The notes below the pieces were generated by a model, which had not been told where the DNA came from, searched no databases, and saw nothing but the letters and a program-made list of their open reading frames with translations. A DNA stretch of 64,000 nucleotides, taken from assembly GCF_020184175.1 (NCBI RefSeq), contig NC_065531.1:60404806-60468805 (forward strand), in the 5' to 3' direction. This document shows, in pieces, positions 39,345-51,900 of this stretch (position 1 is the stretch's first letter; each line of letters begins with the position of its first letter). Origin of the DNA: Aphis gossypii (Eukaryota > Arthropoda > Insecta > Hemiptera > Aphididae). The translations under genes and the position numbers were made by a program.

Positions 39345-42300
39345 GTTTACTAATTATAATTTCAACTTTTCATAAATAGGTAGAGGTTTTAAATTGTTCT
39401 CCAATGAATAACATGTCATTGCCAATTATAAATGGACCACACATTTTCATGCTGTCTGCAGTATTTAATTAACTGAAATCACTACAGGAACACGACAGCG
39501 CAACACTAAAATAATTGCAATAATTGATTTAGACTAATGCAACATGAATGTATTGTAAACAAAAAATGTCACTAATATTATCTACACCATTCATAGCAGC
39601 ACATGTAAATGATTTCTTCGTGTTCTTTAAATAAATAAGCACAGAACAAGGTCCAATAGCTATTATATTGATCTTTAAAAATGGTTCAAAAAATAGTTTT
39701 CTAAATTTTTCAATTTGTATGCACGAATAAATAAAAATGTATACAGAGATCGAACAATGGTTACGGTGCTACGTCTGAAAATCGAAAAAAAAAATGTAAA
39801 TACGCTATAACATTATACCGTATTGAATACTGCGATTGATATAACAATTATTATTCTATAGTACAAAAAACTGAAAAAAATCAATTAATTGATGTTCAAA
39901 AATTACATCATAATAATATTATATTGAAAATGGATTGATATAGGTTGTATTATGTTAATAGTCTTTACTTATGTAACAAATCGAGATGATTATTGGATTT
40001 CGTAACTTCAGAAGGAGTACTTAACATATTTTTACATAAAACAAAATCAACTCGTAGTCTGTTTACGATTAAACATTTTACAGACAAATCGTAGTTGACG
40101 AAAATCATCGACTAGTTATTTGCATATAAAGCGTTTAAACGTCCTTTTATTAAATTAAAGTTGAGTGAATTCAAATAAATTCCTGAACCAAGTGCCCGAG
40201 CTCGTGTGAATTGTCAAATATCGACGAGTTGTCTACTTCGAAATGGTCCATAAATAGTATTGTAACACTACAGTGAGGGAAGGGGTGATCAAAATGAAAA
40301 TTCAAAACTTGAAATCAAAGAAGTGAGGTAAAACTGTGACTAAAATAAAGTAACAATTGAATGTCTCCTGCAAGATGACAGTCCCCTCTACCTCTAGAAT
40401 CGGGGAGCAAAAAGTAATAAAGGTATAAACTCAGTCTTTGCATATTATATAGTTTAACATTGGTTATTGTATCCAATATAAATTATATTTATTTTTGTAA
40501 ATTTATTTTTAGACATGGTCGTGGCTGCACGTGTTATTTATGTGTTCGAATAAATGAATTATAATTGGTTATAGTTAATAAAATATAGTAACGATTTTTG
40601 GTGGCTATTATTGTAATCTTTATTAGCTACCACCAAAAGGTTTCTACTCATATACTAAAATTGCTTATGATTAGATATTTGTTATTAATATTACTATCGC
40701 ATATAACAATTATTGTTATGTGTAATAATAATATTTCGATAACAATTATAACTTTTTTTTTTTATATCAAGAAAAAAGTAGATACAAGGTATTATTCTCA
40801 GTATTTCTAACCGAGTTACTATTTTAACCATTTTTAACAAAATTTACCATCTACAATATTTTTTTTTAATAATACTATCGTTAAAATGTATAGAATGCGT
40901 ACAATTATGATCACAGTTTATTTAGAATAACACCAATTCTAATATTATTTGACTATTTTATAGCAATACTATATTTAGAGAAAATTCCTAACTATAACAT
41001 AATTTATTATGATAATATTTACCCTATTATATTGTATTTTATGAACGTTGTCCAAACATTCAAATAATTTTAAAAATATTTTTCATTTCCCAAATTTAAT
41101 CTGATATTGAACTTTATTCAGCGACATATACATATTTTTTACTTAAACTTAAACTTTAAGCAACTTTACTGTTATTTGTAATATACAACATATAATATTA
41201 TTTATACAAAACGTGAATACATTTTTCACAAAGATAAAAATTATATTTATAGAAACGTAGGTCATACGGTATTTTTTCAAAGAAATTGACAATAATTAAA
41301 TAATACTAATACACAATACCATGTTTTTCTTAAATCTAAAAGCTTATTATTACAGGTACAATGTTCTATTGCCAATGTATTATTGTAGTCTGTAGGTCTC
41401 TCACGACTATTATAACAAAAAAAAATAAAACATGGCATGATAGTTTTTTCTCATAGATAGTTTGTTAAGGATCCAAATTTATTCTATATTCTTTAAATGT
41501 TATTTTTTTATTATTTATGCGTTTAATGGTTCCAAATTGAAATGTCAATTCATATTTTTAATATTCAATGTTTTAATTCAAAATTACAAGTTTATTATTT
41601 TAGATGTGATTTTATTGACATTGTGTTAATACAACGTAGTAGGTAAGAGCAATAATCCTATAATCCTATGAACATTATTTACCAATGTTATATTGTATGT
41701 AATTTTTTGGTATTTTAAATTACTTTTATTATGGTCAATAAAAATAGTATCAATAATTTAATAATATATATATATTATATTGGAAGAATATGATACGTTG
41801 TAAGTTTATCCGTGTGGAATATTTCCTATCGTGCATTTATCGATGATGTTATTTTGACAACCAATCTTAAAAAACAAAAATGAAAACATCAGTAGCGATT
41901 TAATAATAATATGACTGTGGAAGGATGTAGCTGGGTAAACGACTATTCTATTACCGTTTTCCGGTATTAGTAGAGTATATATTTTATATATTTCAAGGCA
42001 AAGCAAGTCAAAAATTTAGTGATATACTAAACCTACCTATACAATATAATGTACATCGTACAAAACATATACGGTCAAGATTCCGGTAAAATTCACCTTG
42101 GTCTGCGATCAAATGAAGTGAAAGATCACAAATACAGAACATAATATTGTAGCCTATAGACAGTATTTTTGGAAATCGCATTTGAAATGATTTCGACAAA
42201 CCGACTTCACGAGATTAGCAGATAAAAATGGCCATACTATGCCATATACTTTAGTATGATATTCATATTATAATATATTATATAAACCATATAGTGTGTA

Positions 42301-42400
42301 TGTACATGTTTAGGTACATGTGCGTATTGATTATTCATTGCAAAGTTTTACGTTTTAAGGCCGAGTAAAATCTTGTGTTAATATTACTTTTTATGAAACA
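39345..42400. other. AT-rich non-coding region
   Basis: About 3 kb of AT-rich DNA. The stretch 40150-40440 has somewhat more balanced composition but no open frame of note. No gene is seen. Confidence 0.55.
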
Positions 42401-44150
42401 GGTAAAAACATATATTTATTTTTATTATGAAAGAAAATAAATGTCTGCCGCCACCACGCGTATTGGTGTTTTTTCGTTATTGCCGAATACACCCGACCAT
42501 AATTCACGAGCGCGTGTATATATTGTTAGATGATAAAAAAAAATACATAAACGAATTTTATTTTACTTCATATAATATATATTATATAATAAATATATTT
42601 GTAAATAAAAAAAAAAAAAATTTCTGAAAAATATCGAACCATGAATCATCATTCTCTCTCCGTCCTCCCTCGCACACGTACACACATGTACAAACACAAA
42701 ATTATGTTTTTAATCAAAATAAAAATCTTACTCGCCCCCGTCGCGTGGCGCACATAATAGTAATACGTATAACGCGCGTAATATCGTATATATATACTCT
42801 TAAATTTGAAATATGCAATCGTTTCGGGCCGAGGAAATTTGTCGTCAAACGTCTGCAGAGCACACATGCATATTGTATATTATATATAGGACTAGCATAC
42901 GTGTGTAGCCCGCGGCAGAAAATAATAATATACACTGTCGAGTGACGTATAACTCGTCATTACCACGATATTACAATACATAATACAATAATACGTCTGT
43001 GCGCACTCGTTACGCCGAGCTCGCGGTGGTACGTGTGCGTTTGTGCGATGCTCGTCATTTAAAAAAAATCACGAAATACCCATTTTACTGCAGATGTCTA
43101 AATAATATATGCGTACGATACACCTATACGCGTGCATTATACATCCGTTTTGCGTATAAGACGTTTTGGTTTTCGGTCGGTTTCGTTGCGTTCGCCGTCG
43201 CGCAACGATATCGTTTCGTCGGCGGATGAAATATGTCGTTTTGTATATTATACGAGTAACCTATAATATACGCCAATATCGTGGAGTAATAACATAACGT
43301 GATATACCGTACGATAATAATATATGTATATATACCTATAGTCGGCGGTGCACACTAAACCGCGGCCCGGTCGTCTCCGTATTTTACATAATATAATATC
43401 ATACATTCAATCTCCGCCGTTTTTTCCCCCGTCTCGTTATTGTGTACGTTGCACACACACACCGAAATATATTTTATAGTACACGTACGGTAAGTTATAC
43501 GCGTACACGTTAATGCAACTCTGGGGAGTCGTCATCGTTGTCGTACACGGCGCCTATATTATTATAATAATATACGCATCATGTTTATGTAAGTAATTTA
43601 AGTCTTGCCCGCACCTCGCCTCGCCGCCATCTGAAAATATACGAACGAGAGAATATAATGCGCCCGTGTGTGTGTGTGTGTACACGAAAATAAAAGATAA
43701 TAATAATGACGGAAACGGCTACGACGACGGTGGATGAGGTAAATAATAATATCGTCGGCAGTGCGCTGGTGCAGTAAAGGTTGTTGATACGACCAGGTGT
43801 ACGGTAATAATAATATATTAACGAGAGACTCGCGCGCGTCGTTGCCGCTAATGCCGCCGCTGCGTACTTACACGCATACGACCGAGTCCAAAAACCGTCG
43901 AGTGTGCGTAGCGGTAATATTGTCACCGTCGATATGGCGGTTGCACGCGACGACGACATCGCCGCTCGCTGCTGCTGCTGCTGCTGCTGCTGTTACAAAT
44001 AATCAATTTAGAAGTACTGAACTGTTAGTACAAACAAATCATTCGACAATTACTCGCGAGACTCTATAAAAACGACATATAAAACGATAAAAAATGAAAA
44101 ATAACGACTTAAAAAAAGATAAGACATCACATTTGGCTTTCGCGTTCTAT
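42400..44150. promoter_or_regulatory. GC/CpG-rich island 6
   Basis: CpG-rich DNA alternating with TA-rich runs. It contains a GT tract at 43664-43681, a (GCT)8 run at 43968-43991 and several CGCGCG patches. Open frames on both strands overlap and include microsatellite residues. A + strand ACG/GTAAGTTA donor-like site is at about 43490. A promoter or regulatory role is inferred from composition. Confidence 0.42.
43968..43991. repeat. (GCT)8 trinucleotide repeat
   Basis: Eight uninterrupted GCT units. In the longest + frame they encode an alanine run, not glutamine, and that frame has no further support, so I treat the repeat as non-coding. Confidence 0.85.
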
Positions 44151-46560
44151 TCGTTCTCCTCGAAAAAAAACCCACGAGTATATTATATAGCTCATATTAT
44201 TATTATACCTAATATTTCTATATCTGGTGTATAAAATACATTTTTTTTTTTTTTTATCCAAAACACATTTTTTTTTATAATATCTATAATATGTCACATA
44301 AAAAGTATTTGAATTTTTTGCGGAATAGGATACCTATATCCGTTTCATGAAATTTAAACTATTATTATTTTACGCTTGTTTCAAATTATTAAATAATTAA
44401 CACTATCCATACACGAACCTTTCGAGAAGTGGTCAACAAAAAAACCAAGCTCTCTAGTAGGATAACATTCTACCCCGATGAATATAAAATTTATTTCTAT
44501 ATTATTACAGATAAATTTCAAAAAATTATTTTTTAAGCGATATACTAATTATTGTTTTGTGAATGTAAATATGTTATAATTATATTATGGTTTTATTAAA
44601 CACAACCGTAATAATCCATTTTTATTGACAATATTAATCCGTTGTGAATTTGCAATATGTCTGCAGACGTCTAGTAAAAACAAGATATCGAACTACCAAC
44701 CATTTCTGGGTATATATGGACCGTGTTCTCAACCAAAGAGAATAATGTCTGGTAAAAAAAAAATCATGACACGATAAGAACGTTATTAAAATATAGACGT
44801 GTATAATATTATATATATATACTACTATTATAGTTGTGCAATATTACACACATATACAGTTTTTTCATAATACAATTTATTTGTCTCGTTTTTAAGACCT
44901 CATAATAAACATTACGCAACAAAGCTGCGAACCGCGTGCACAACAAAGGCTCTTTGATGGTTTATGCATAGAAACTCGGCGAGCGGAACAATTCAATGAT
45001 TTCGGATTTGTTGTTCTGTCTGACTCGGTTTACTTGCGACTTACTTATTTCATTTTTATTAGCTTTCTCCGTCATAATAAAGCGTATTACATCTCAACAA
45101 TTACACCGTTGCAAAAAACATCATAAGATACAAAGAAAACAGCAGCCGCGGGCAGACCAATAAGCAAAATCAATACAAGTGTGCAGAGAACAAAAACAAT
45201 TCAACGAGCATTTTAATTTAGGCACGGCTATATTTATAAAAGCGAAATGAGAAGAGTGTAATCGGGGAATTGATGCCAGTTTTAAATTCTCCTAAGGATT
45301 TAGACAGTGATTGAATTGGAAACGACAAGAGATTATCCGCTGTGACGTTGGCGTGCTCTCCTAAAGATCTGGGGTTATTTATATCATTAAGCTAACGTTG
45401 GGTTGCTGTTTTACTGGGACCACTTGTGTTTTAGCTAAATGCTTGACTTCGATATTATCTAATATCTACAGTGTTGATAATACAGCGAATTTAGTAAGAA
45501 ATCCTCAACATATAATAATAATAATATACTTTATTGCAGGATTGGCAATTATATACGAATCAGTGTTATTCGATTCGATTAAAAAAAAAAAAATCTATTT
45601 TTGATAATATAATTTAATTGGTTTATGTTTGAAATTACATCAATCACTAATAAACACTTAATACAATATGCATTGATAATTATAAAATGTAAAAGGCGAT
45701 GGAATTAATATCTCTATAAATTACAGAAACCGTAAAAAAAAAAACGTTTCAGGTTAAATCCGCTGAGTATACAATTGTAAAACCCGCGTTCGATAAAAAT
45801 AAGCCGAATTTATCTTTTTCTTTTCTTGTTTACCGCCAAATCCGATAAATGGGAAAAAATTAAAATCAACCATTCCATATACAAGCGCAATGAAAAACGA
45901 TTTGTCCGATATATTCGGTTGGCTCAATAGTACACCAATTACGGGAACTAATCAGATCATACAACTTACACAGTACACGGTTTTATGTCCATCTATTATA
46001 AAAGTAGTCTTAAGAAACGTGCACAACACTCTACTAGTCACGACTTGATTCTCACAGCTGTTTCTGAAATTAGAAATGTTGTTTTGTGTTATAAATTCTG
46101 ACGTCCTGAAAATGAAAATTTCAAATTACTTCACATGCGTGTCGTGTTTGAACTCAACGTTTACACACACACGTATATGTATATCATATTTATATATTAT
46201 ACCTGGTGTTATCTACTGTAACACCCGAATCGTTGGACGTAATATATGAACACACAAGACATTACTATTAATTATTATTACCACGCATCTCGACGTGTCA
46301 AATGCACTAGTCATCTACAATGATTAGTGTAATTAAATTAGTGTCAGAAACTCCAAATTTAAACGAGTTATGCGCTAGAAAAATTTAATAAAATCAGCAG
46401 CCTATACTAATGACAGTAATAACGCAGTCCAGATAAAAAATAAAAATTGGAAAAAAATCTTTTTTTTTACTAAAGAATATCTTGCATTATGAAAAATCAT
46501 TAATGTTCTTAATATCAAAAGCTATCTTCGTGTCCTGCCGAGATAGACTAGTCGTGTAAC
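44151..46560. other. mixed AT-rich DNA between islands 6 and 7
   Basis: AT-rich overall, but 44880-45400 is more balanced in base composition and complexity than the surrounding intergenic DNA and may be conserved regulatory sequence. A coding-like stretch interrupted by an in-frame TGA (45312-45314) is described in the findings. No gene is called. Confidence 0.45.
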
Positions 46561-48505
46561 TGCGTATGTCCGTCAATCGAGTACAACTACTCGTATACTA
46601 GCGATCCATTTTCAAATGCGCGCAATAATAATTGTCGTTTAAAACTAATTTAATCGATCTCGAGAACGTGTCGCGTGCCCAGTGTCCACGTGCCGAATTC
46701 GACACGTTTGGACGTTTGGTATATAGAAGCTCAACGACCCCGGAAATCGAAAACTCAAACTAATTACTGCCCGTCGGTAAATTATGACGGTATTGTTATA
46801 TTATTACTGTTGCCGTCAATCGATATATACACATCTGCAGTGCGTCATCACACACCACAATGATGTCGTACAATATATAATATTATAATACACAATCGCT
46901 TCACGTCATATATATAGGACGACGCGTATGATTCGAGTAACACGTAAAACGGATATTAATATTATGACCTTGTTTACTCGGCGTAATCTTGGCAAACGGG
47001 TAAGCCCGCGCGAGAGCCGCACGTGTAGTATATCCGCCGTAGCTTTATTAGCATCGATGCACGCGTCGCTCGGCGTAAAATCCGACGATGAAAACAACGA
47101 CGATATGATTTTAAACACGTAACTTTTTCCTTTTTTTTTTTTTCATTCACACCTTCGGCCGCGACGTAGTACCCAACACGAAATATATAGTACGCGACGC
47201 GCGTACGGTACGTATTCGCTGTGTGTGTGCACCACGAAGCAATACGTCCGCGGTCCACTCACGCACACAGGTGCGAGAGGTTGAACCGACAGCAGCTGGA
47301 GAAGCAGTCGCGTGATAGGACGTGCGAACTATAAATCATAATACGACCACCGCAGCACGTATCTATATTATATGTACACACACCTCGTAAAACTATACTA
47401 TTATATATACGTACATATTATACATTATACTTTTATAACTATTTCTTTGTGTGTACTACTAAAGCGAGTAAGTACGTATACATATATAATATATATTTGA
47501 TCCTCGCGTTTTCTCGACGACGTCTCTCGTAAAAATCACGTTCCGACGGTCCTGCCGCAAGGAGGAGAAATATTTCGGCGCGCCGCGGGAGACGTGAGCA
47601 ATAAATTATAATACGATTATGCGACGAAAATTTGATGGCGACGGCGATGGCGTTAAAAGTTGCGACGAACAAACGGGCGCACAGAAGAGGAGAGTATTCT
47701 ATATATATTTTATGTGTGTGCGTGTGTTTGCGAATCGGAGAGTAAAACAAAAAAAACAAAAAAAAGAAGAACCGACTGAAAAACACCCAAACTACTGCCG
47801 GTGAGACCCATTTCTGCGTTAATTTTTGCGGTAATAACACTAAATAAATGAACAAATTTCGCAACATCCCCGCGCCGCACACCTCCCCGGCGGGGCACGT
47901 GCGCAAGCGCGAACTCGCGTAGTTCCGGTACAGTTGTTTATAAATTCCATTAAACACGCGATACTATAGCGATAACCGAGACGAGAGTGCGCCAAACTTT
48001 TCCACTAAAACGTCGACACGTCGATGTGCGGCGCGTGCGATAAACATGTATAGACTATCTCTGCGTATAATAATAATAATAGGCGGCGAGCACATTATAC
48101 ATATTATAATATACACATCGTCGTAGAAAAAGCCGCTCACTCTCCACTCGCCCCGTTCGACGGCAATGAATAGTACCTACACACACACTCCCAGACGTGT
48201 ATTATGCGTATATACGATAATAATATTATATTATTGCAGGTCTGTACGTACGGTGGTAAACTATATTATGGTAAAAACTGTACGGGGAACGGACAAATCC
48301 GCAAAACGCGAGTGGAAGTGTGCTTTTTCGGAGAGGAAGGGATTTTACTAATTAATAATACACGACACGCAGAACTTCCTTACGGTCGTATATTCTACTA
48401 CACACCCGCACAAAAGTCGTCGTACGGTCGTGTGTATGCGCGTGTTATATATATAATATACGTCGTGTACGCCGCAGCATCGTTTTCCGCGGCTTTATGT
48501 ATATG

Positions 48506-48506
<1 letters not shown>

Positions 48507-48539
<33 letters not shown>
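48507..48539. repeat. (TA)n microsatellite
   Basis: An uninterrupted TA dinucleotide run of 33 bases inside GC-rich island 7. Confidence 0.95.
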
Positions 48540-48542
<3 letters not shown>

Positions 48543-48717
48543 ACACTACGTGGTTCCTAAGATCTATGCGTATATATACATTATGTTTTATGCACTACTA
48601 TACGCTTCGCCGAAAGAGGATGGATATAATATTATTATAAAGTGCGGTCAAATATTCCCAAGGCTCCACCGCGCGTTAGAGTTTTGCGGACTGATAATGT
48701 TACGCGTTGATGTTCTA

Positions 48718-48770
48718 GTTGTTGTTGCTGCTGTTGTTGTTGTTGTTGGTCTAGTTGTTGTTGTTTTTTG
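48718..48770. repeat. GTT-rich trinucleotide repeat
   Basis: An imperfect run of GTT with GCT and GGT variants, directly upstream of the small open frame at 48786. Confidence 0.85.
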
Positions 48771-48785
48771 TTTTTGCTATTTCTG

Positions 48786-48950
48786 ATGCGATTTTTTTTT
48801 GTCAAAATTTATGCCGTTGAACATGTCAAGTCCAACGCTGACCGTATAACCGCTTGTTATGCTCTAGCACACGATATCCTTTACAGCGCAAATGACCAAG
48901 TTCGAATCAGAGATCCGTACGATTTATTATGGTATTGCTGTAAACTATAA
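48786..48950 (+). CDS. candidate small ORF of 54 codons, unknown product
   Basis: An ATG at 48786 begins MRFFFVKIYAVEH and the frame ends WYCCKL then TAA. From residue 6 onward the codons are varied and balanced (alanine, aspartate, histidine, valine and arginine as well as AT-codon residues), unlike most chance frames in this window; HVKSNADRITACYALAHDIL would form a plausible helix. The first residues come from a poly-T tract just after a GTT repeat. No domain is recognised. It might be a small protein, the last exon of an upstream gene, or a fragment of a decayed gene. No acceptor is evident before it. Confidence 0.28.
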   Translation: MRFFFVKIYAVEHVKSNADRITACYALAHDILYSANDQVRIRDPYDLLWYCCKL

Positions 48951-48960
48951 GGTCACGGCG

Positions 48961-50160
48961 ATTTCGTATTATTCAAACATTCACTGTATATCTGATAGTA
49001 GTTATAAATCTTAAGAGAAATATTATTAAAATGTTATAATATAATATATTGTACTGTCAATATTGAATATTGACATTACAACGAAAACATAATGCACCGA
49101 CGTTAATAACGAGGAATACTAAAAAAATATTTATTTATTCAATAATATACGTTCTAAAATCGAATAATAATATTAGAATTATAGAAAGCGATAAGCTTAC
49201 AATTTACAAGCAATATAATTTATTATACAAGTAAAGCATCAGTATTTTTAAATTCACTACAATAACGTCTAATAAAATCTAATACAAGTATTGAAATCAC
49301 TTTACTTTTAATAAAAGAAATATTTGGATGAAAAATAGATTTGTGACAGTATAATATTCTGTTTCAGATCAACCAAACCGTAATCTAAATCCTAAAATAG
49401 AGAAGGCTAAATATGATGTAATATTTTTTCACTTACAATTGAAGAGATATTTCACACATTATAATGAAGATGAATTATATAAAGCGAGGCTGTTTAGAAA
49501 TTAAAAATAATAACAGCATAAATAAACCTAACCGATAGACATTGGAACAACAAACTTTCAACCTTCCAAAAAAACTTTTTTTGTTTATTATTATTTATTA
49601 TAATATGACCGCTGAATTTGATTGTTTAAACTACTGTTTTTATTTACTATTAACTTAATGAATATAATATATAATTTAAGTACGTTGGTTAATTTAATAT
49701 TGTATTATTTAAACTCAATAAATAATGAGTTCCTTCGTTACACAACTAAGCTTTAAGATATTTTATTTTTTATTAAATTTAATGAAAATTAACATAATAT
49801 TATTAATTATTACCAATAATAATATTAACTTAAATTTAATAAGTTAAATTTACATTGTTCGTGTACACAATATGGTTATTTCCCAATCGATACTTGTTGT
49901 TGTCATATAGCTACCTGTTTAAACATTGTTATTGAAACATATGACTTTACTACGATTTTCGCTGGCCAGAATATTTTATTTTTATAAAAAAAACTACTGT
50001 TTAGGTTTTAATATGCTATGCTCAAAACTTAAAATTCATTGATGTATATATATTAAAGATTTTGAATCTAAAACAAAAACAAGACGTGCTCACCGCATAA
50101 TAAAGGAACACAAACTTGACTACTAATCCCGACAGCCCTAAGAAGAGAAAGTATTACTTT
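48961..50160. other. AT-rich non-coding region
   Basis: AT-rich sequence with many ATAATATTAT palindromes and no supported gene. An acceptor-like TTCTGTTTCAG near 49369 is not followed by a convincing frame. Confidence 0.55.
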
Positions 50161-50174
50161 ACTGGTCGTTACTA

Positions 50175-50282
50175 ATGAGTAGATATCGTATACAACTCTT
50201 CAAGGCCCTCAATCAACTGTCTCTAGACAATTCTATGGATGACTTTAATAGCAATCTCGCTAATAAGCATTTAAATAAATAA
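50175..50282 (+). CDS. small coding-like fragment, 35 codons
   Basis: An ATG opens 35 codons with natural amino-acid composition (start MSRYRIQLFKALNQ, then SLDNSMDDFN) ending in TAA; the frame extends upstream without ATG to about 50142. The polar, amphipathic peptide is unlike AT-driven chance frames nearby. It lies a few hundred bases from a retrotransposon relic on the opposite strand and may be a fragment of another decayed mobile element. No function is assigned. Confidence 0.18.
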   Translation: MSRYRIQLFKALNQLSLDNSMDDFNSNLANKHLNK

Positions 50283-50639
50283 TTATTTTACACTATAAAG
50301 TGTACTTTGTATTCGTGTAATTAAACGTCAGATACTACAATTCTATTTTGATACTGGGAAATAATATTCACGTTTTTTTTTTATATTCTTACTCATCAGT
50401 ATTAGGTATACATAAATAAAAAAAATGTTATACATAGATTAAAATAATATAATATTGCCTTAGTTTTAATTTATATGGCTATTCCAATAATTTCGATAAC
50501 ATTTTTTTTTCTAAATAAACACATATTCTTACACTAACAGAATTCAACCATACGAAAAAACTTATTATACTATAATATATTTATTTTATTTTATAACTAC
50601 TTATACAGTTTGAGACCCAAAAAAATTCAGAGCAACAAA

Positions 50640-51900
50640 TAATTTAATATTTACGATAGCATCATAAGTAGAACAAACAATAATAATAAAAGACCCAGTG
50701 GAGCCTCAATAGTTTTAGTTGATGAAAAGTTTATATACAATTAAAAGTGTTGGTTTCATTAGCAAAATATATAAGGTGATAGAGAAGAGAATTTAATAGT
50801 TAATTATATTATGATGAAAATGAAATATAGAAAAGAGATCTGTATCTAGTGTGACGAAATGGAACTTAAAAATGTATTTGTAAAATAAGGGTAGGAAAAT
50901 CAATTGAATTAGATAAAAGTTTACTAAGAAATTAGATATTCGCAATGTGTCTTCGATTAGCAAGACTGAATAAATATAAAACTTTACGGATAGGGTCATA
51001 ATTATGTAGAGAACAAGGGACCTTTAGAGAATAAACAGCAAATGATAAGAGTTTGAGTTGAACCTTTTAACCACTAGGGAATGTATAGATAATTGAGGAC
51101 CTTAAAGAACAAATTCATATTGTAGATTGGATTTAGGAGCAATAAAAAATCTTTAACAAACAGTTCAATTTGAACTTAAAAGAGATATATTGGATAAATC
51201 TGAAAATTTAAAATTTAAATTCTTTACAACTCTTCTCCTGGATATGTAATTTAAGAGACAAATTTTAAACAAAAGTGAAAATCTAAATCTGTGATAGAAA
51301 TATTATTGAAAGTGTAATCGACAATAGTTGGATGGTCTACACGAAAATAAAATGTTTCAATATATTTGTAGGTATTTAATGGTAGTTTTAAGATTCACTT
51401 TAATGTATACTAACTGATCAATATTAGATCAAAGAAAATCGTCATTATTTTGTATTTCTATATTTTCTATTTGTTTACGCACATACAGTTTCATACCATC
51501 TAAAATAAATAATTATAAAGAGATGAATGTAATGTAGAACAGAAGTAGCATTATTATAACGATAATAAAAATAATAACGGAGAAAAATAGCACCCTTAGA
51601 TATGCCAGATAAAGGTTAATGTTGTTGGAAGAGCAAATAAGTAATCTCGTCCACCGTTTTTAACTAATCAAATAGAATGAGAACCAATAGGCAATTGGTT
51701 CACTAAAACCAGAATTAGAAATGATTTTAATCAGATTGCCACTATTTACGAGTACCTACTTGGTCAAAGGCCTCACTTAAATTAATGTAAATAATGTCAA
51801 ATTGAGAACCTGTGTTGAACAAATTAACGGTTAACGGAAAGCCATAATAATATTTAAATCCATTTGACAACGCGTCTATTCAACTCTCTAAATATAATTT
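50640..51900 (-). pseudogene. decayed non-LTR retrotransposon reverse transcriptase (Jockey/CR1-like)
   Basis: Reading the minus strand in shifting frames recovers the reverse-transcriptase domain in order. At 51757-51810 is SQFDIIYINLSEAFDQV, matching the first catalytic block (usually YxDFSKAFDxV). At about 51660-51745 comes LIKIISNSGFSEPIAYWF, matching the following LLxKLxxxGF...W block. Near 51481-51506 LDGMKLY stands where FADDxKLY is expected, so the two catalytic aspartates are changed. At 50818-50865 is VPFRHTRYRSLFYISF, matching the typical C-terminal segment of these elements. Stops and frameshifts between blocks show the copy is dead. The 5' half (endonuclease) is not seen and the 3' tail is unclear. 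Confidence 0.72.

Larger units (their letters stand above)
46560..48960. promoter_or_regulatory. GC/CpG-rich island 7
   Basis: CpG-rich from about 46660 to 48960 with TA tracts, a GT tract near 47715-47730, a long (TA)n at 48507-48539 and a GTT-rich run at 48718-48770. A + strand CCG/GTGAGA donor-like site is near 47800 and an acceptor-like TATTGCAG ends at 48240. Frames open on both strands have no recognised domain; one on the + strand (about 46650-46863) has natural-looking codons but lacks an ATG. The most gene-like piece is the small frame at 48786-48950. Confidence 0.45.

Noticed and set aside
43585..44069. Frames on both strands around the (GCT)8 repeat, possible homopolymeric protein
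   Set aside because: The frames overlap on opposite strands, include microsatellite-derived residues and lack splice or family support.
46650..46863. + strand open frame with natural codons at the left edge of island 7
   Set aside because: No ATG, no convincing acceptor and no recognised similarity; in GC-rich sequence this length is expected by chance.
47439..48560. Long frames on both strands in island 7
   Set aside because: They incorporate (TA)n, GT and poly-A sequence and have no domain; the IYIYIY segment is the TA repeat itself.
48895..48915. GTTCGAATC, resembling a tRNA T-loop
   Set aside because: No acceptor stem, D-arm or anticodon arm can be formed around it.
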